58,932 nucleotides of DNA from Cuneatibacter sp. NSJ-177. GTDB taxonomy: Bacteria > Bacillota > Clostridia > Lachnospirales > Lachnospiraceae. Positions 7,772 through 16,838 of the stretch are shown in pieces; within the stretch, counting starts at the first letter, position 1; every line of letters starts with the position of its first letter. Made by a program: the position numbers and the translations under genes. The stretch lies in NCBI RefSeq assembly GCF_022867805.1, contig NZ_JALIFO010000003.1, positions 1 to 58,932 of the forward strand. Direction: 5' to 3'. The notes under the pieces were generated by a model, which was not told where the DNA came from, made no database searches, and saw only the letters and a list, made by a program, of their open reading frames with translations.

Positions 7772-9331
7772 CAAATCTCATCTCAGAAAAAAATCCTGGA
7801 AAAGTATGCCCGTGAGCATGGATATAGCAATTTCAAATTCTATGTTGATGACGGCATCTCAGGTACGACCTTCAACCGCCCAGGCTTTCAGCAGATGATT
7901 GCAGATATTGAGGCAGGTCTTGTCAAGCGTGTTATCATTAAGGATATGTCGCGTTTCGGACGTGATTATCTGCAAGTCGGCATGTATACGGAGATCATGT
8001 TTCCCGAACATGATATTCACTTTATTGCGGTGAATGATGGTGTAGACAGTACCCAGGGCGACAACGAGTTTACGCCCTTCCGCAATATCATCAATGAATG
8101 GTACGCCAAAGACACCAGCAAAAAAATCCGTGCCGTTATGAAAGTGAAAGGCAATGCAGGGGAACATTTGACTGTCTTGCCTCCGTATGGATACATAAAA
8201 TCGTCTGATGACAAAAAGCAATGGGTGAAGGATGAAGAAGCCGCCCAGGTAGTTTATGAAATTGGTCTCTATATCATGGACGGTTTGGGACCCTCGCAGA
8301 TCGCAAGAAAACTGACGGAAAGAAAAATCCTTACTCCGGCTGCTTACTATGCGAGTAAAGGCAGGACAACCAATGTCACAAAGAAAGGTTCTCCTTACGC
8401 TTGGGATTCTTCTACGATTGCCGACATCATGGATCGCTGGCGTGAATACCTGGGGCACACGGTTAATTTCAAAACCCGCAAAAAATCCTACAAGAGCAAA
8501 AAGACCCTTCTCAATCCAGAAACCGAGTGGAAGATTTTTGAGAATACCCATGAAGCCATCTGGACGGAGGCGATTGCCGATGCAGCAAGGCTTGCAAGGC
8601 AGACGCGGCGCCGACCCACAAAGATGGGAGAAATGGGGATGTTCTCCGGCATGATGTTCTGCGCCGACTGCGGCTCCATCATGTATCAATGCAGGGCAAC
8701 CAATTTCCGGCGCGATCAGGAATATTACCTGTGTTCGGGCTATCGGAAAAGCCGTGACGTATGCGGGCAGACACATTCCATACGAACTGTTATCCTGGAG
8801 GAATTGGTTCTGCAAAATCTGCGTGAGATCGTTTCCTTTGCATCACAGCGCAAAGACGATTTTGTAAAGATGGTTATGGATGCGGATATGCGCCAACGTA
8901 ACCGAGGTTTGTCAAAGCGGAAGAAAACATTAGCTGATGCTGAAAAGCGGATCGCAGAACTGGACACCATTTTCAAGCGGCTCTATGAAGATACCATTTC
9001 GGGAAAACTTTCTGACGAGCGTTTTCAAAAGCTCTCTACCGACTATGAGAAAGAGCAGCATCAGCTTCAAGATGTAGCGATTGCCCTTCGGGATGAAATC
9101 GAGGTAGACGAACGCAAAAGCGCCAATGTGGAAAGGTTTCTCTCCGTTGTAGAACGGTATACGGAAATCCCCGAATTGACCCCATGTATCTTGCATGAAT
9201 TTATCGAGAAGATTGTTGTTCATGCAGCCAGCGATCCGAAGGGCAAGAACCGCACCCAGGAAATTGACATCTACTATAAGGGCATTGGAGCCCTGGAAGT
9301 ATCCAAAGTCACTTCATCAAGGCAAGAATGA
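7772..9331 (+). pseudogene. Large serine recombinase, N-terminus missing
   Basis: The open frame begins right after a stop at 7769 and enters the family mid-domain (SQKKILEKYAREHGY, then DDGISGTTFNRPGFQQM and DMSRFGRDYLQVGMYTE). About 40-50 residues with the catalytic YxRxS serine motif are absent, and no room exists for them because the sortase stop lies at 7759. The first in-frame ATG is 7895. The rest is intact: recombinase domain, zinc ribbon (CADCGSIMYQC ... C), coiled coil and C-terminal region. Full members integrate or excise conjugative elements. It is either dead or an exchanged fragment marking an old junction between two elements. Confidence 0.85.
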
Positions 9332-9336
9332 GAAAA

Positions 9337-9365
9337 ACGGCATAGCCGAAGCTATACCGTTCTCT
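9337..9365. terminator. Hairpin after the recombinase remnant
   Basis: ACGGCATAGC (9337-9346) pairs with 9351-9360 with one mismatch, followed by a weak pyrimidine tract. It lies between two convergent genes and may terminate the recombinase transcript. Confidence 0.45.
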
Positions 9366-9448
9366 CTTGCCCCATGATGTTTTCTTATCGGGAGGCACCT
9401 TCGGCGGTTCCTTTTTTGTTCCTCTCATATGGATTGATCCAAGTCCTG

Positions 9449-10159
9449 CTAGTCGTAGGAGGCCAGCTCCGGTTTTTCTTCCAGCAGGCGGCGGACAATC
9501 TCTCGTCCGTGGGCGCAGGTGGCGTCTACCTCTTCGGTGGGAACGCAGATCAGTCCCATGAGAGCGCGGAAGGGGATGTCCAGTTTTTCATCGCCGGGTA
9601 CTCCGGTATCCGCGGAGAGCCACAGGGCCATCTCCACACTGGGAATAATATAATGGGTGTAGAAGTTGGCAATGTCCGGAGGAAGTTTCACATTGCGCTT
9701 GGAAAGAATCAGCATGCTGGCATTAATCCCGTCGTTGCTGGAAAAGAAGAATTCCCGAAACAGCCCTTCCTCAATCATATCATGGTAAAAACGGCACAGC
9801 GCCGGGGAAGACATGATAGTCTGAAACAGGCGGACAAAGGTGCAGCAGAATAGTTCCGGTTCCGTACGGATGTCCACCAGTTGCAGCAGTTCGCTGCGGA
9901 GTTCCTGCATTTTGGCTTTTAGGAAGGCCTGGGCAATCGCCTGTTTGGAGCCAAAGTGATAGATAATTAAACTGGGGCTGGTATCCGTGGCCTGGGCAAT
10001 CTGGCGTACCGTCGTGTTTGAGTAGCCCTGTTCCAGGAACAGATGAATGGAGGCGCGCATGATGGCGTCCCTGCGGCTGGCGGAAGTGTGGAGGAGCTGT
10101 TGGGAGGGTTTGTCAAATTCCTTCTCCAATATGGCTTCTTCGCGCGGTTGCTTTGTCAT
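9449..10159 (-). CDS. TetR family transcriptional regulator
   Basis: A 236-residue repressor-type protein. An N-terminal tail of about 27 residues leads into the TetR DNA-binding domain (SRRDAIMRASIHLFLEQGY, then TTVRQIAQATDTSPSLIIYHFGSKQAI); the C-terminal helical domain would bind a small effector. It is divergent from the old-yellow-enzyme gene at 10442, and two overlapping palindromes lie between them at 10289-10307. The natural reading is repression of the reductase until its substrate or a product is present. Effector unknown. Confidence 0.88.
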   Translation of the reverse strand: MTKQPREEAILEKEFDKPSQQLLHTSASRRDAIMRASIHLFLEQGYSNTTVRQIAQATDTSPSLIIYHFGSKQAIAQAFLKAKMQELRSELLQLVDIRTEPELFCCTFVRLFQTIMSSPALCRFYHDMIEEGLFREFFFSSNDGINASMLILSKRNVKLPPDIANFYTHYIIPSVEMALWLSADTGVPGDEKLDIPFRALMGLICVPTEEVDATCAHGREIVRRLLEEKPELASYD

Positions 10160-10234
10160 TAGAACCCTCCGTGATTGTATTTTGTCTATTAAATCCTAAC
10201 ATAAAAATAAAAAAAAGTAAATATGGCGGAAGCA

Positions 10235-10263
10235 TTGACATGATTCTGCTCCCGCGGTAAAAT
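10235..10263 (+). promoter_or_regulatory. Promoter of the OYE-type reductase gene
   Basis: TTGACA (10235-10240), 17 bp, TAAAAT (10258-10263): near-consensus sigma-A promoter. Transcription would start near 10270, just ahead of the palindromes at 10289-10307, an arrangement suited to repression. Confidence 0.75.
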
Positions 10264-10288
10264 AACAATAAGCGACTAAACATATTCA

Positions 10289-10307
10289 GTTCTAATAGAA
10301 CGCGTTC
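10289..10307. promoter_or_regulatory. Candidate TetR operator
   Basis: GTTCTAATAGAAC (10289-10301) is an inverted repeat and overlaps the perfect palindrome GAACGCGTTC (10298-10307). It lies between the promoter and the reductase start in the divergent TetR/reductase gap. Binding is inferred from position and symmetry. Confidence 0.5.
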
Positions 10308-10441
10308 AGTAAATCCTCTTTGCTAAGCCTTAGCCGACAGGTCTTTTTCCTGCGCATTTCCAAAAGCCGGATATCCGCCGGCCTTTGGATGTGGTTTGTA
10401 TTCCCGGTAAACACATTGGAAAAGTAAGGAGGAATCTTTTT

Positions 10442-12388
10442 ATGCACAGTCAATATCCCCATTTGTTCAGCCCGATCAAAATTGGAAATGTGGTCATCAA
10501 AAACCGCATCGAATCTTCCCCGATCGCTATCCCCAACGACTCCCCGGAGTTTGCTTCCATGGAGAATATGATATCCTATGAGCTGCGGGCGAAAAGCGGA
10601 GCCGGTCTGATCGTCCACGAGGAGACCGCGGTCACAAAACTCTCGGATGACAGCAGCGGACCGACCTTCAGCGACACGGCGCTGGCACTTCAGGATATTA
10701 TGAAGGAGAGCGAGGCGGTTCACCGCTACGGAGCGATTTCTTCCGTGTCCATGGTTCATCACGGCGGATGGAACACCTTGGCGGTAGCTCCGGACGGTAA
10801 GCTGTACGCCCCCAGCGCGATGAAGAATCCCTACGGCATTATGACGACAGAGATGCCGGAGGATATTATGTTTCAGATTGTGGAAGCCTACGCGAGGGCT
10901 GCTGCTATGGCTCAGTATGGAGGGCACGATATGGTTCAGATCCACGGCGCCCACGGCTGGCTGCTGAGCCAGTTTATGTCTCCTTTGTATAATCACAGGA
11001 AAGATCAGTACGGCGGTAGCCTGGAAAACCGCGCCCGCTTTCCTTTGATGATTGTGGATGCCATCAAAAAGCGCTGCCCCCGCCTGCCGGTGGAATACCG
11101 CTTTTCCGCTGACGATCACATGGAAGGCGGCTTTGAACCGGAGGAGGCCGTAGAGTTTGCCCGGATGCTGGACGGGAAAGTGGATCTGATTCACATTACC
11201 TCCTCGTCGTTCTGGGATCCCAGCTGCGGCCTTTTATTCCCCAGCATGTTTGCGGAGCGGGGCTGTAACCTTCCCTTGGCGGCAAAAATCAAAGAAGCGG
11301 TCAAAACACCGGTGGTCACGGTTGGACGGATCAGCGATCTGAAGCAGGCGGACCAGGCGATTGCAGACGGCATGGTGGATATGGTGGCGGCCGGCCGGGC
11401 TTTCCTGGCGGATCCGGAGTGGGTCAGCAAGGTATATCATGGCCATGAGGAGGATGTGGCCCCTTGCCTTCGCTGCGGGACTTGCATTCCCGGCGCCTAC
11501 GGCCCGGCGGAATATGTCCCGTTCCACGCCCATCTGCGCCGCTGCTCCGTGAATCCAGAAATCGGAAGGGAGTGGCAGAAGAACATCATTAAGCCCGGTT
11601 CCCGGAAGAAAGTTTTGATTATCGGCGGAGGCCCCGGCGGGATGCAGGCGGCGATCACGGCGGCGGACCGGGGGCACGAAGTGATTTTGTGCGAAAAATC
11701 GGACCGCCTGGGAGGCCTGGTGAATGTCATTGCGAAAGCGCCCTTTAAAGAAGAATACCGCCGGTATATTGACCGGCAGATCCGCTGGGTGAAACAGCGG
11801 GATATCGATCTGAGGATGAATACGAAAGTGACCCCTGAGATGGCGAAAGAGCTTCATCCCGACGTTATTATCGCAGCGGTGGGAGCCGGGCCGATCCGTC
11901 CGCCGTTCCCCGGTGTGGATCTGCCCCACGTGTATACGGTGGACCAGGCGGATCAAGTGAAAATCGGGGAACATGTGGTGATCATCGGAGGGGGGCCTTT
12001 GGGAGCAGAAGAAGGACTGCATTTAAGCTCCAAGGGCCACGCGGTGACCGTGGTGGAGATGCGGGATAAGCTATGCCTCGGCGCGCCGTATCTGCACTAT
12101 ATGGCCGTGAATAAAGAATATCAAAAACCGGGAGCGCCCAAGGTCATTCTGAACCACCGGTGTGTTTCCATTACAGAGGAGGGGGTATGGGTGGAAAACG
12201 CAGAGGGGGAGAAAACCCTTTGTCCGGCGGACACGGTACTTCTGGCGGTCGGGATGCGGGCCGACGAGGAGGCGGTGGAAGCCTTCCGGGAGTGTGCCAT
12301 GGAGTTTCGGAAGATTGGGGACTGCAATAAGCCTGCCACGATGACGGAGGCGGTCCGTCTGGGGTATGATGTGGCGTTTGGACTGTAA
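10442..12388 (+). CDS. NADH:flavin oxidoreductase, 2-enoate reductase / BaiH-like (OYE + FAD domains)
   Basis: A 648-residue multidomain reductase expected to reduce carbon-carbon double bonds of alpha,beta-unsaturated carboxylates or carbonyls. Residues 1-350 are the FMN-binding old-yellow-enzyme barrel (VQIHGAHGWLLSQFMSP, YGGSLENRARF). A cysteine cluster CLRCGTC ... RRC near residues 343-370 should hold a [4Fe-4S] centre. The C-terminal half binds FAD and NAD(P)H (VLIIGGGPGGMQAA; VVIIGGGPLGAEEG). The domain order matches 2,4-dienoyl-CoA reductase, enoate reductases and BaiCD/BaiH. ATG 10442 follows AAGGAGG; an in-frame ATG at 10385 has none. TetR control is likely. The substrate cannot be read from sequence. 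Confidence 0.9.
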   Translation: MHSQYPHLFSPIKIGNVVIKNRIESSPIAIPNDSPEFASMENMISYELRAKSGAGLIVHEETAVTKLSDDSSGPTFSDTALALQDIMKESEAVHRYGAISSVSMVHHGGWNTLAVAPDGKLYAPSAMKNPYGIMTTEMPEDIMFQIVEAYARAAAMAQYGGHDMVQIHGAHGWLLSQFMSPLYNHRKDQYGGSLENRARFPLMIVDAIKKRCPRLPVEYRFSADDHMEGGFEPEEAVEFARMLDGKVDLIHITSSSFWDPSCGLLFPSMFAERGCNLPLAAKIKEAVKTPVVTVGRISDLKQADQAIADGMVDMVAAGRAFLADPEWVSKVYHGHEEDVAPCLRCGTCIPGAYGPAEYVPFHAHLRRCSVNPEIGREWQKNIIKPGSRKKVLIIGGGPGGMQAAITAADRGHEVILCEKSDRLGGLVNVIAKAPFKEEYRRYIDRQIRWVKQRDIDLRMNTKVTPEMAKELHPDVIIAAVGAGPIRPPFPGVDLPHVYTVDQADQVKIGEHVVIIGGGPLGAEEGLHLSSKGHAVTVVEMRDKLCLGAPYLHYMAVNKEYQKPGAPKVILNHRCVSITEEGVWVENAEGEKTLCPADTVLLAVGMRADEEAVEAFRECAMEFRKIGDCNKPATMTEAVRLGYDVAFGL

Positions 12389-12437
12389 ATAGGGGAGAGC
12401 GGCAGGAAGGAAAAGCATTCCTGCCGTTCTTTTTACT

Positions 12438-12499
12438 GCGCTCCTACGTCGCGCCATAAAAAGGACGGACAAAAATATCTGCTTCGCAGCTATTTTTTA
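12438..12499. repeat. Dispersed repeat with bidirectional terminator-like hairpin, copy A
   Basis: The sequence matches segments at 23541-23667. Its core at 12471-12497 folds as AAAAATA/CTGC against GCAG/TATTTTT with a TTC loop, followed by further T. It stands 3' of the reductase gene and would terminate it. Recurrence suggests a genome-wide intergenic repeat family. Confidence 0.7.
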
Positions 12500-12507
12500 C
12501 CCTTTCT

Positions 12508-12580
12508 TTAACAAAATTTAAAATCGTTAACCAAATCTTCACATATGTACAATCCCGGTTTGTCTGTCGAAATTTTCCCA
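12508..12580 (+). promoter_or_regulatory. 73-bp shared upstream block, copy 1 (TRAP operon)
   Basis: Aligns without gaps to 16839-16911 with about 54 of 73 identical positions by hand count, including GGTTTGTCTGT and TTAAC/GTTAACC motifs. It lies upstream of dctQ, as the second copy lies directly before the histidine kinase. It is probably a common operator or activator site of the regulon; the binding protein is unknown. Confidence 0.55.
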
Positions 12581-12638
12581 TCTATACGAGTTTTCCCCTT
12601 TATGCTATTCTGTGGCTATCATCTCATAGGGGGAAAAT

Positions 12639-12683
12639 ATGAATCGGATCCATTCAGATTCCCCCAGGAATGCACCTTGTTAA
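12639..12683 (+). CDS. Possible 14-residue leader peptide before dctQ
   Basis: ATG 12639, preceded by AGGGGG at good spacing, opens a 14-codon frame (MNRIHSDSPRNAPC) ending at a TAA, 31 bp before the dctQ start. It could be an upstream open frame affecting translation of the transporter, or chance. Confidence 0.25.
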   Translation: MNRIHSDSPRNAPC

Positions 12684-12714
12684 CAATAATAAGGAAATGA
12701 GGAGGAGAATTGAA

Positions 12715-13236
12715 GTGAAAGTACCGAAGTTTCTCAAATGGCTGGATCGGTACCTGGAGGAGGCCATCCTGGTTATCTTCCTAATATTGATCGCCTGTAT
12801 CATGATGTTCCAAGTCATCGTCCGGTATGCGTTTAAGAATCCGCTGCCCTGGCCGGAAGAGTTCTGCCGCTACTGCTTTGTATGGTCGGCAATGCTGGCA
12901 ACCGGTTACTGTATCCGCAAAGGAAGTATGCTGCGGGTCGATGTTGTCATTAAACTGTTCCCTCGTCCGGTAACGGCTGTTCTGGACATCGTAGGAAAGA
13001 TTTTGGCAGTGGCCTTCTGCTGTATTATGTTCCTTCCTTCCTGGGAAGTGATGCAGAACGCATTGAAGATTGGCCAGTTAAGCCCGGCAATGCAGATGCC
13101 GACCTGGCTCTTGTATCTTTCCGCTCCGCTGGGATTCTTTTCCGGAATCATCCGCGGAATCCAGAGCGTAATTTTAACCTTAATGGAACTGAAAAAAGGA
13201 GATAAGAAAACAATCGAAGGAGGAGAAAACGCATGA
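12715..13236 (+). CDS. dctQ: TRAP transporter small permease (DctQ type)
   Basis: Small membrane subunit of a TRAP transporter, a sodium-driven importer of organic anions fed by an extracytoplasmic binding protein. About 173 residues with four membrane segments; the signature PLPWPEEFCRYCFVWSAMLATGYCIRKGSMLRVD is recognisable in part around residues 42-75. GTG 12715 is preferred because GAGGAGGA lies 8 bp ahead; the upstream ATG at 12670 has no such site. The stop overlaps the dctM start by 4 bp (ATGA), indicating coupled translation. Confidence 0.9.
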   Translation: MKVPKFLKWLDRYLEEAILVIFLILIACIMMFQVIVRYAFKNPLPWPEEFCRYCFVWSAMLATGYCIRKGSMLRVDVVIKLFPRPVTAVLDIVGKILAVAFCCIMFLPSWEVMQNALKIGQLSPAMQMPTWLLYLSAPLGFFSGIIRGIQSVILTLMELKKGDKKTIEGGENA

Positions 13237-14522
13237 TCGGAATAATTTTTGGTGTATTCTTCCTCTGCCTGGTGCTGGGTATCCCGATTGCCATGGCCAT
13301 GGGCTTCGGCACGATCTTCCCGGCTCTGCTGGATCCGAACTTCCAGGGAGACTTGCAGTTTGTAGTCCGCAGTATGATCAAGGGCGTGGATACAACCTCG
13401 ATTCTGGCAATTCCGCTGTTTATGCTGTCCGGCGCCATTATGGCCACCGGCGGACTGTCAAAAAAACTGTTTGATGTATTTGCCGTATTTATTGGAAAGC
13501 TTCGCGGCGGTATGCCTTGCGCGGTTATCGTTACCTGCCTGTTCTACGGTGCGATTTCCGGTTCCGGTCCCGCCACCTGTGCGGCGGTCGGCGCAATGTG
13601 TATTCCGTTCCTGACGGATCTCGGATATGAGAAGACCTTCTCGGCTGCTCTGGTAGCCACCGCAGGCGGTCTGGGCGTTATCATCCCGCCGAGTATCCCG
13701 TTTATCGCTTACGGCCTGGTTACCAACACTTCGGTGGGCGACCTGTTTACCGCCGGAATCCTTCCGGGCTGCCTGATCGCCCTGACCCTGATGATCTACA
13801 CCGTGTTCTACTGTGCGAGAAAGGGCGAGGACCGGCAGAGAATCGAGTCGCATTACAATGAGCTTCGCTCCAAAGGAATTCTTCATGTAATTAAAGACGG
13901 TTTCTGGGCTCTGCTGACTCCGGTCATCATCCTGGGCGGTATTTATTCCGGTATCGTGACGCCCACCGAAGCTGCCTGCATATCCGTGTTCTACGCGATT
14001 ATCGTTTGTTTGTTCATTTATAAAAGCGTTCGTTTCCGCGACCTTTTGACCTTCTTCCAGGAGGGCGTAAAAACTTATGCTCCTCTGGGCATGATGCTGG
14101 CTCTGGCCCAGGCGTTCATGAAGATCCTGGTTCTGGTGGATGCTCCCCAGTCCCTGGCCAACTTCCTGTCCGCCACCATCAGCAGTAAAGTCGTGTTCTT
14201 GCTGCTGCTGAACCTGATCCTGTTCCTGATGGGCATGGTATTGGATGTAGGCCCTGCCATCATGATCTTAGCTCCGATGCTGCTGCCGTTTGCCACGAAA
14301 CTGGGTGTGGACCCGATTCATCTGGGAATCATCATGACCGTCAACCTGGCAGCCGGATTCGTTACCCCGCCTTTCGGCATGAACTTGTTTGTGGCCGCGC
14401 CAATGGTGCAGGCAGACGCGATGACAATAGGAAAGAGGGCCCTGCCCCTGATTGGAACTTACTGCATCGCGCTGCTGTTAATTACCTTTATCCCTGCGAT
14501 CAGCCTGGTTCTGGTTGGTTAA
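13233..14522 (+). CDS. dctM: TRAP transporter large permease (DctM type)
   Basis: A 429-residue protein with about twelve membrane segments that forms the transport channel. Family hallmarks include the N-terminal GIPIAMAMG segment, FYGAISGSGPATCAAVG, GGLGVIIPPSIPFIAYG and the C-terminal NLAAGFVTPPFGMNLF. It overlaps dctQ by 4 bp and is followed after 62 bp by the binding protein. Substrate class is presumably a carboxylate, given the family. Confidence 0.94.
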   Translation: MIGIIFGVFFLCLVLGIPIAMAMGFGTIFPALLDPNFQGDLQFVVRSMIKGVDTTSILAIPLFMLSGAIMATGGLSKKLFDVFAVFIGKLRGGMPCAVIVTCLFYGAISGSGPATCAAVGAMCIPFLTDLGYEKTFSAALVATAGGLGVIIPPSIPFIAYGLVTNTSVGDLFTAGILPGCLIALTLMIYTVFYCARKGEDRQRIESHYNELRSKGILHVIKDGFWALLTPVIILGGIYSGIVTPTEAACISVFYAIIVCLFIYKSVRFRDLLTFFQEGVKTYAPLGMMLALAQAFMKILVLVDAPQSLANFLSATISSKVVFLLLLNLILFLMGMVLDVGPAIMILAPMLLPFATKLGVDPIHLGIIMTVNLAAGFVTPPFGMNLFVAAPMVQADAMTIGKRALPLIGTYCIALLLITFIPAISLVLVG

Positions 14523-14584
14523 AAAAACGATGGTATTTCCGGCCGAAGGCCGGCACCAATATATTCACAATTTAGGAGGAAAAA

Positions 14585-15739
14585 ATGAAAGCAAAGAAAA
14601 TTTTAGTAGGAGCGCTTTCGATGGCAATGGTCCTGTCCATGGCTGCCTGCGGCTCCGGAAATGATTCTACGACGGCGGCTGCCACCACGGCAGGCTCCAC
14701 TACGGCTGCTGCGACGACGGCTGCGGAAGGAACCACGGCTGCGGAAGGCACCACTGCGGCAGAGGGAACCACGGCTGCCGGCAGCACAGGCTCCGGAATT
14801 GAGGCGATTGACGCCAGCAATCTGGATCCGGTAGAAATCGTAATCGCATCTTCCGCATCTTCCACCAACGAGATGTATGGAATTCAGCAGGCTCTGGCCG
14901 ACGAAGTCAAGGAAAAGACCGGCGGCAAGCTGACGATCAAACTGTCCTGGGACGGCGTTCTGGGCGGCGACGGCGAGCTGGCGGAGAGCTGCATGGCCGG
15001 AAGCATCGGCATGATCTCCATGGCGACTTCCCCTCTGCTTTCCTATATGCCGGAAATTGCAGTGTTCGATATGCCCGCTGTATTTGACAGCGCCGAATCT
15101 GCCTATGAAGGAGTGAAGGCGTTCAAGGATACGTTCCAGTCGATTTTTAACGACAAGCAGATGCAGCTGCTGGGTCTTGGCTTTACCAACTTCCGCGGCC
15201 TGTCTACCAATGTAAAGATTGAAAAGCCGGAAGATTTCCAGGGCATGACCATCCGCGTCATGGAGAATAAGTATCACACTGCGTTCTGGGAGAACCTGGG
15301 CGCAAAGCCTACCCCTCTGGCATTCAGCGATCTGTACATGGCCCTGCAGCAGGGACTGGTTCAGGCGCAGGACAACCCGATTACGGCCGTCTACGCCAGC
15401 AAGTTCTATGAGGTACAGGATTATTACATGCCGGTTACCGCATTCCCGTTTATCAGCGTGATCGCGATCAACAAGGAAACCTATGACAGCCTGCCCGCTG
15501 AGTACCAGCAGATTCTAAACCAGTTCTCCGAAGAGTTTATGAAACAGGTTTATGAGGCGACTGCTCAGATCGATCAGAATGCTTATGACGCCATCGGCGA
15601 CGGCATCACCACGCTGGAGTTTACCGACGATCTCTTTAAGGCTATGCAGGAAGCGGCTAAGCCCGTGTGGGAGACGATTAAGACCGATATCGGCGCTGAT
15701 TTGGCCGAGGCCTATCTGAAGGCCGGCGGAGTTCAGTAA
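14585..15739 (+). CDS. dctP: TRAP transporter binding lipoprotein (DctP type)
   Basis: A 384-residue extracytoplasmic solute receptor. The signal ends in lipobox LSMAAC (lipidated Cys22), followed by a low-complexity Ala/Thr/Gly linker (about residues 28-72, repeated TTAAEG units) that tethers the binding domain to the membrane. The DctP fold then follows, with ADEVKEKTGGKLTIKL, FRGLSTNVKIEKPEDFQGMTIRVMEN (the ligand-carboxylate arginine region) and PLAFSDLYMALQQGLVQAQDNP. AGGAGG lies before the ATG. It resembles the second DctP at 26314 but is longer because of the linker. Confidence 0.93.
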   Translation: MKAKKILVGALSMAMVLSMAACGSGNDSTTAAATTAGSTTAAATTAAEGTTAAEGTTAAEGTTAAGSTGSGIEAIDASNLDPVEIVIASSASSTNEMYGIQQALADEVKEKTGGKLTIKLSWDGVLGGDGELAESCMAGSIGMISMATSPLLSYMPEIAVFDMPAVFDSAESAYEGVKAFKDTFQSIFNDKQMQLLGLGFTNFRGLSTNVKIEKPEDFQGMTIRVMENKYHTAFWENLGAKPTPLAFSDLYMALQQGLVQAQDNPITAVYASKFYEVQDYYMPVTAFPFISVIAINKETYDSLPAEYQQILNQFSEEFMKQVYEATAQIDQNAYDAIGDGITTLEFTDDLFKAMQEAAKPVWETIKTDIGADLAEAYLKAGGVQ

Positions 15740-15768
15740 CTTCATTCTATCCCATCAACATTCCGGGG

Positions 15769-15788
15769 GGCTCTGCATAGACAGAGCC
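15769..15788 (+). terminator. Weak hairpin after dctP
   Basis: GGCTCTG (15769-15775) pairs with CAGAGCC (15782-15788). The T-tract is poor, so partial readthrough into the hydrolase gene is likely. A second hairpin, CATGCCG/CGGCATG, lies at 15823-15842. Confidence 0.4.
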
Positions 15789-15870
15789 TCCCATCCATTT
15801 ACCTACCATATAGAGGGAACATCATGCCGAAAAGCCGGCATGGAGTGTAAAAAAGGAGGATATCCGTATC

Positions 15871-16812
15871 ATGGAAAGAAAAGCGTATCCCGGTTTTGAA
15901 TATCATCTGAATCTCTACGATATTCTGGCCCATGGAACCAAAGAGGAACAGGACAAAGCAAACGAAGCGCAGCAGAAGTATATCAAAGGATATACGCTTC
16001 CGGAAGGCATGACCATGGAAGACCGGATGATTCCCGGAACCGAAGAGGGTACGGAACTGCGCATCCGCGTGTACACGCCTGCCGGTCTTCCGGAGAAGGC
16101 TCCGGTTGTTCTGGAGATCCACGGCGGCGGCTGGGTGGCCGGAAATTTGGATATCGATAATTACCGCTGCATCTATTTGGCCGAGCACACACCCTGCATC
16201 GTAGTCGGCGTGGAGTACCGTCTGACCAACAAAGAGGTTCACTTCCCAGCGCCTTTGCTGGACTGCTATACCGCCCTCTGCTGGGTTCACGACCATGCCG
16301 CAGAGCTGGGCGCGGATCCGGAGAAAATCGGCTTGCACGGAACCAGTGCCGGAGGAAATCTGGTCGGCGGCCTGGCGCTTTATGTCCGCGACCACGGCGG
16401 CCCGGAGATTTCGCTTGCCGTCATGAACTGCCCGGCTGTAACCGGAAAGGTTTATACCTCCACCTTCCAGAATGAGAAGTTTGCCCTGCGCAAAGAGGGA
16501 GACAAGAAGGACTCCGTGGAGCACATGTACATGGGCGGCATGAACGGCGGGAATCCTTCCTACTACGCAATGCCCGGATACTGTGAGGACCTGGACGGCC
16601 TCTGCCCGATTTATCTGGTGATTGCGGAATACGATCCGCTCCGCGATGAGGGATTGGAGTTTGCCGCCCGCCTTCTGCAGGCAGGCGTTCCCTGCGAACT
16701 GAATCTGGCTCCCCGCGTCGGCCATGGATTCTGTGTGGTGGATCATCCGCTGACCCGCTGGGTTCATGACGGAGTATGCGCCTCCTTCCGCCGGGAATTT
16801 GGAATGCTGTAA
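15871..16812 (+). CDS. Alpha/beta hydrolase (HSL/fold-3 esterase family)
   Basis: A 313-residue cytoplasmic esterase-like enzyme. EIHGGGWVAG near residue 80 is the oxyanion-hole HGGG motif of the hormone-sensitive-lipase group, GTSAGGN holds the nucleophile Ser159, EYDPLRDEG supplies the acid and RVGHGF the catalytic His. AAAGGAGG precedes the ATG. Lying 131 bp after the TRAP genes, it may cleave an ester brought in by that transporter. The substrate is not predictable. Confidence 0.88.
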   Translation: MERKAYPGFEYHLNLYDILAHGTKEEQDKANEAQQKYIKGYTLPEGMTMEDRMIPGTEEGTELRIRVYTPAGLPEKAPVVLEIHGGGWVAGNLDIDNYRCIYLAEHTPCIVVGVEYRLTNKEVHFPAPLLDCYTALCWVHDHAAELGADPEKIGLHGTSAGGNLVGGLALYVRDHGGPEISLAVMNCPAVTGKVYTSTFQNEKFALRKEGDKKDSVEHMYMGGMNGGNPSYYAMPGYCEDLDGLCPIYLVIAEYDPLRDEGLEFAARLLQAGVPCELNLAPRVGHGFCVVDHPLTRWVHDGVCASFRREFGML

Positions 16813-16838
16813 AAATATCGGCAGGATCCGGTTTCTCG

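Larger units (their letters stand above)
12389..12714 (+). other. Gene-free stretch upstream of the TRAP operon
   Basis: This 326-bp gap holds, in order, the dispersed terminator-like repeat (12438-12499), the 73-bp block shared with the kinase upstream region (12508-12580) and a possible 14-codon leader peptide (12639-12683). No clear sigma-A promoter was recognised. Confidence 0.6.

Noticed and set aside
9374-9853. 159-codon plus-strand frame
   Set aside because: Antisense to the TetR gene; no motif and no ribosome site.
10292-11194. 300-codon minus-strand frame
   Set aside because: Antisense to the conserved OYE domain; no family motif; codon pattern is that of the opposite strand.
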